Shown here piece by piece: positions 61,546-64,000 of a DNA stretch of 64,000 nt. How positions within the stretch are numbered: the first letter of the stretch is position 1; each line of letters opens with the position of its first letter. Position numbers and translations under genes: made by a program. The DNA is taken from positions 62,001 through 126,000 of the forward strand of contig DASUHB010000011.1 in NCBI GenBank assembly GCA_036273715.1, written 5' to 3'. The notes under the pieces are model-generated. The model saw nothing but the letters and a program-made list of their open reading frames with translations, was not told the DNA's origin and made no database searches. This DNA is from Gemmatimonadaceae bacterium (lineage in GTDB: Bacteria; Gemmatimonadota; Gemmatimonadetes; Gemmatimonadales; Gemmatimonadaceae).

Positions 61546-64000
61546 CAGGCCACCTCCTGGCGGCTGCGGAAGATGCGCAGCAGATCGGCAGCCGTCCGCG
61601 CCTCGCGCTGGGCGCGGCGCGCAAATGCGCTGTCGGGCGCCAACTCCACGACCTCGTTCCAGAGCGCGATCGCCTCGCGGTAGCGGTGCCGGTCGGCGAG
61701 GATCACGCCCTGCAGCAGCAGCGCCCCTGGATGCTTCGGGTCGAATCGCAGCACGCGGTCGACGGCCCGCGCCGCGTCGGTGCTCCGATTGGCCTCGAGC
61801 AGCGTCTCCGACAGCGACAACAGCCCATCGATGTTGTACGGGTCGCGCTGCAGGAGGTCGACGAGCGGCGTGATTGCATCTTTGGCGCGGCCGAATCGCC
61901 GCCGCACCTCGGCCAACGCCAGCGTCGCCTCGACGTAGGTCGGCACCGCGTCCAGCGCAGCCAACAGCTCGTCATCCGCGCCCGGACCATCGCCGCGTTG
62001 GGCGAGCAGTAACGCGAGGTCGTAGTGGACGACCGCGAAATCCTGATCCAGGTCGAGCGCGTTGCGATACGCGAGGATGGCGCCGTCCACATCCCCGGCG
62101 GCTCGAGCGATGTCGCCGATCTGTTTGAGCACATCGGCGCGGGCCGGCGCGAGACGCTGCGCCTGTCGCAGCAGCTCGAGCGCGGCCTCGGACTCGCCGG
62201 TTTCCGCCCGGGCGCGCGCCACCAGCAGCAGCGACTCGACGCCGTGCGGATCCGCCTGCAGCAGCCGCTCCGCCACGTCGCGCGCTTCCGAGGCGCGGTT
62301 CAACATGAGCAGCGCGCGCGTCTCGCCTGCCAGCGCACGCGGCACCGTGCCGTTGACGCTCCGCGCCTGGCGGTAGCGCTCGAGCGCTTCGCCGTGGAAT
62401 CCCTGGCGCGCGAACAGATCGCCCAACATGGTGAGGCCCGTCGCCGCGTCGCCGCCTCTGCCTAACGCACGGTTGATCTCTGCCGCGGCGCGGTCCAGCA
62501 TGCCCTTGGCGAGGTACTCGGCGCCCATGGCGTACGGATTGTCCAGCGGCACCACCGGCGACCGCACCGGCGTGTGCTGCTTGAGCTCCGAGAAGAGCGT
62601 GTCGAGCGATTTCGGGTCGAACGAGAACGTCTCCACCGCCCCGTCCGCGCGTTGCGCGCCCTCGAGATCCGGCGCGATCGACAGGTCGGGATCCTCGTAC
62701 TCGAGATCGATTGCCAGCTCGAACTTCTGCGCCACGTAGAACGGCTCGAGCTCGAGCCCGCGCTTGGTCGCGCGCAGCGCCCCCTCGAAATCGCCGAGAT
62801 TCGAGAGCGTGAAGCCGAGGTTGTAGTGCGCTTCGGCATAGTTGGGACGCGCTTGGATCGCGCGGCCGAACGCGTTGCGCGCGTCCTCGAATTTCTTGAG
62901 CTCGCCGAGCACCAGCCCGATGCCGTTCCACGCGACCGCCTGCTCCGGGAACACGCCTAACACTTGCCGGTACGCCTCGAGGCTCAGCTGCAGCCGCTTC
63001 CCCTTGAACAGGAGCAGGGCCAGGTTGAGCCACGCTTTGACGAACGCGGGGTGCTTGGAGAGCGCGGTGCGGAATTCATCGATCGCACGCTCCGAGTCGC
63101 CCTGGTGGTAGTGCGCGACGCCAAGGTTGTTGTGCGCGATGGCGTACTCGGAATCCAGCTCCACCGCGCGCGCGTAGCTCGCCGCGGCGTCGGCGAGCTT
63201 TCCCGCCTGATGGAGCGCGACGCCCCGCTCGCACCACAGCTTCGGGCTGTCCGCCTGCTCGGTGATCAGCCGATCGTAAAGCTCCGCGGCCGTCGCCGCA
63301 TCGCGCTTGAGCAGATGCACCTCGGCCATCGCCTGCAGCACGAGCCGGCGATCTTCGCCGCGGTCGAGCGCCAAACGATACTCGCGCAGCGCCTCGGCGT
63401 AGTACGCCTTCTGGCGGAACGCGAGACCCAGGTTGTAGTGGGCGAGTTGGTCTTCTTTCGCCACCGCGAGCATCTGCTGCGAGCGGCGCAGTTGGCGCTC
63501 GGGCAGCAGCTCTTCATACTTGGCCGGGTTGTACCGGTCGATCGACAGGTTCGCCTGCGCGCGCGACAGCGATGGGTTGAGTTGAATGGCACGCTTGGCG
63601 GCGGCGGCGGCGTCCTCGTGGCGGCCCATGTCGCCCAGCACGAAGCCCAACAGATAGTGCGCGTCGGCGTTGTCGGGGCTGAGCGCGATGGCGCGGCGGA
63701 GCGCGGCCAGCGATTCGTCGTTGAGGCCGCGGTTGTACAGCACTTCGCCCATGTAGAAGTTGCAGAGCGGGCTGTCCGGTTCGATCTCGAGCGCCTTGGC
63801 GAACCACTGCTCGGCGGCGTCCAGGTCGCCGCCCGCCTTCTCGGCCAGGCCTAACTGGACCATGGCGCCGACGTCGCGCGGGTGGTACGACAGCAGGGCC
63901 GTGAATTCGGCCACCGCCTCGCGCGAATCGCCTAACGACGCGTACGCGCGGCCCAGCTCCCAGCGGGCGTCGCGGTCATCGGGACGCTGTCGCAGCCGTT
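61545..64000 (-). CDS. Large TPR-repeat protein, partial (cut by right edge)
   Basis: At least 818 codons, open to the window edge: the frame continues above GTG 63914 with TPR-like codons (DARWELGRAYASLGDSREAVAEFT), so the true start lies outside. More than fifteen TPRs are visible, separated in the middle by a non-repeat acidic segment (about 425-475 counted from GTG 63914). No signal peptide or catalytic motif in the visible part. As first visible gene of the operon it probably provides the main scaffold. Confidence 0.88.
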   Translation of the reverse strand, partial: RLRQRPDDRDARWELGRAYASLGDSREAVAEFTALLSYHPRDVGAMVQLGLAEKAGGDLDAAEQWFAKALEIEPDSPLCNFYMGEVLYNRGLNDESLAALRRAIALSPDNADAHYLLGFVLGDMGRHEDAAAAAKRAIQLNPSLSRAQANLSIDRYNPAKYEELLPERQLRRSQQMLAVAKEDQLAHYNLGLAFRQKAYYAEALREYRLALDRGEDRRLVLQAMAEVHLLKRDAATAAELYDRLITEQADSPKLWCERGVALHQAGKLADAAASYARAVELDSEYAIAHNNLGVAHYHQGDSERAIDEFRTALSKHPAFVKAWLNLALLLFKGKRLQLSLEAYRQVLGVFPEQAVAWNGIGLVLGELKKFEDARNAFGRAIQARPNYAEAHYNLGFTLSNLGDFEGALRATKRGLELEPFYVAQKFELAIDLEYEDPDLSIAPDLEGAQRADGAVETFSFDPKSLDTLFSELKQHTPVRSPVVPLDNPYAMGAEYLAKGMLDRAAAEINRALGRGGDAATGLTMLGDLFARQGFHGEALERYRQARSVNGTVPRALAGETRALLMLNRASEARDVAERLLQADPHGVESLLLVARARAETGESEAALELLRQAQRLAPARADVLKQIGDIARAAGDVDGAILAYRNALDLDQDFAVVHYDLALLLAQRGDGPGADDELLAALDAVPTYVEATLALAEVRRRFGRAKDAITPLVDLLQRDPYNIDGLLSLSETLLEANRSTDAARAVDRVLRFDPKHPGALLLQGVILADRHRYREAIALWNEVVELAPDSAFARRAQREARTAADLLRIFRSRQEVA

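Larger units (their letters stand above)
1662..63936. repeat. Genome-wide 7-mer GCCTAAC/GTTAGGC, about 85 copies
   Basis: By eye I count about 85 copies, for example at 1662, 5514, 12189, 16829, 19074, 19081, 20042, 30993 and 63930, mostly within CGCCTAACG. Base composition predicts fewer than ten. In genes most copies read TTA GGC (Leu-Gly), and fewer read CCT AAC (Pro-Asn). Some are in spacers or cover a stop codon (5514-5520). Long gaps include roughly 8580-11670, 12570-14580, 23870-26990 and 44620-50870. Confidence 0.75.

Overview
The window is high-GC, tightly packed bacterial chromosome from a Gram-negative-type (diderm) organism. Evidence for this is lipoboxes followed by Cys, an outer-membrane beta-barrel, the complete division/cell-wall set, and a MurE with the DNPR motif of meso-diaminopimelate ligases. 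Gene style (GTGA/ATGA stop-start overlaps almost everywhere, many GTG/TTG starts, CheR/CheD/CheB beside MglA, Roadblock and DUF4388-TPR genes) best fits a Gemmatimonadota-like genome. That assignment is an inference from general style, not from a marker gene.

Layout. (1) 1-11956, minus strand: a long gene run alr-deoB-cdd-lipoprotein-beta-barrel-kinase/response regulator-mtaB-miaB-comFB-comEC-zincin (cut by the left edge). It mixes housekeeping genes with two competence-related genes. (2) 11957-16984: mazG (+), asnS (-), and a sensor kinase with a small lipoprotein (+), then a repeat-rich spacer. (3) 16985-27960, minus: murC-ftsQ-ftsA-ftsZ-M23 peptidase-VWA-like membrane protein-ftsY-recG. 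(4) 27961-35850, plus: an island between murC and murG. It holds a lasso-peptide-type cluster (RRE protein, cyclase, precursor, HPr-kinase-like protein, ABC exporter), a serpin lipoprotein, and a gene-poor tail with a 59-bp inverted repeat and a probable Uma2 remnant. (5) 35851-46900, minus: rsmH-ftsL-PBP-murE-murF-mraY-murD-ftsW-murG, the other half of the dcw cluster. (6) 46901-49328: a large TPR secretory protein, tRNA-Val(UAC), and a small membrane protein. (7) 49329-64000, minus: one apparent operon of TPR, DUF4388, Roadblock, MglA-type GTPase, a tandem DnaA-like ATPase, CheR, CheD, CheB, two CheW proteins, TPR and a zinc peptidase. The right edge cuts the first TPR gene.

How the parts work together. 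The two dcw halves supply peptidoglycan precursors (murC-F, mraY, murG) and the divisome (ftsA, Z, Q, L, W, PBP). The island between them should make, possibly phosphorylate, and export a lasso-like peptide, but no B2-type leader protease is visible. The right-hand operon looks like a small-GTPase plus chemosensory-adaptor signalling module. It has no CheA or receptor in view and contains an unusual protein made of two DnaA-type ATPase domains with no DnaA DNA-binding domain.

A sequence-level feature runs through everything: the 7-mer GCCTAAC/GTTAGGC occurs about 85 times in 64 kb, roughly ten times the number expected from base composition. It lies mostly inside genes as Leu-Gly (TTA GGC), with several copies in spacers and some multi-kb gaps. 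It has the density of a DNA-uptake-type or other genome-wide signal.
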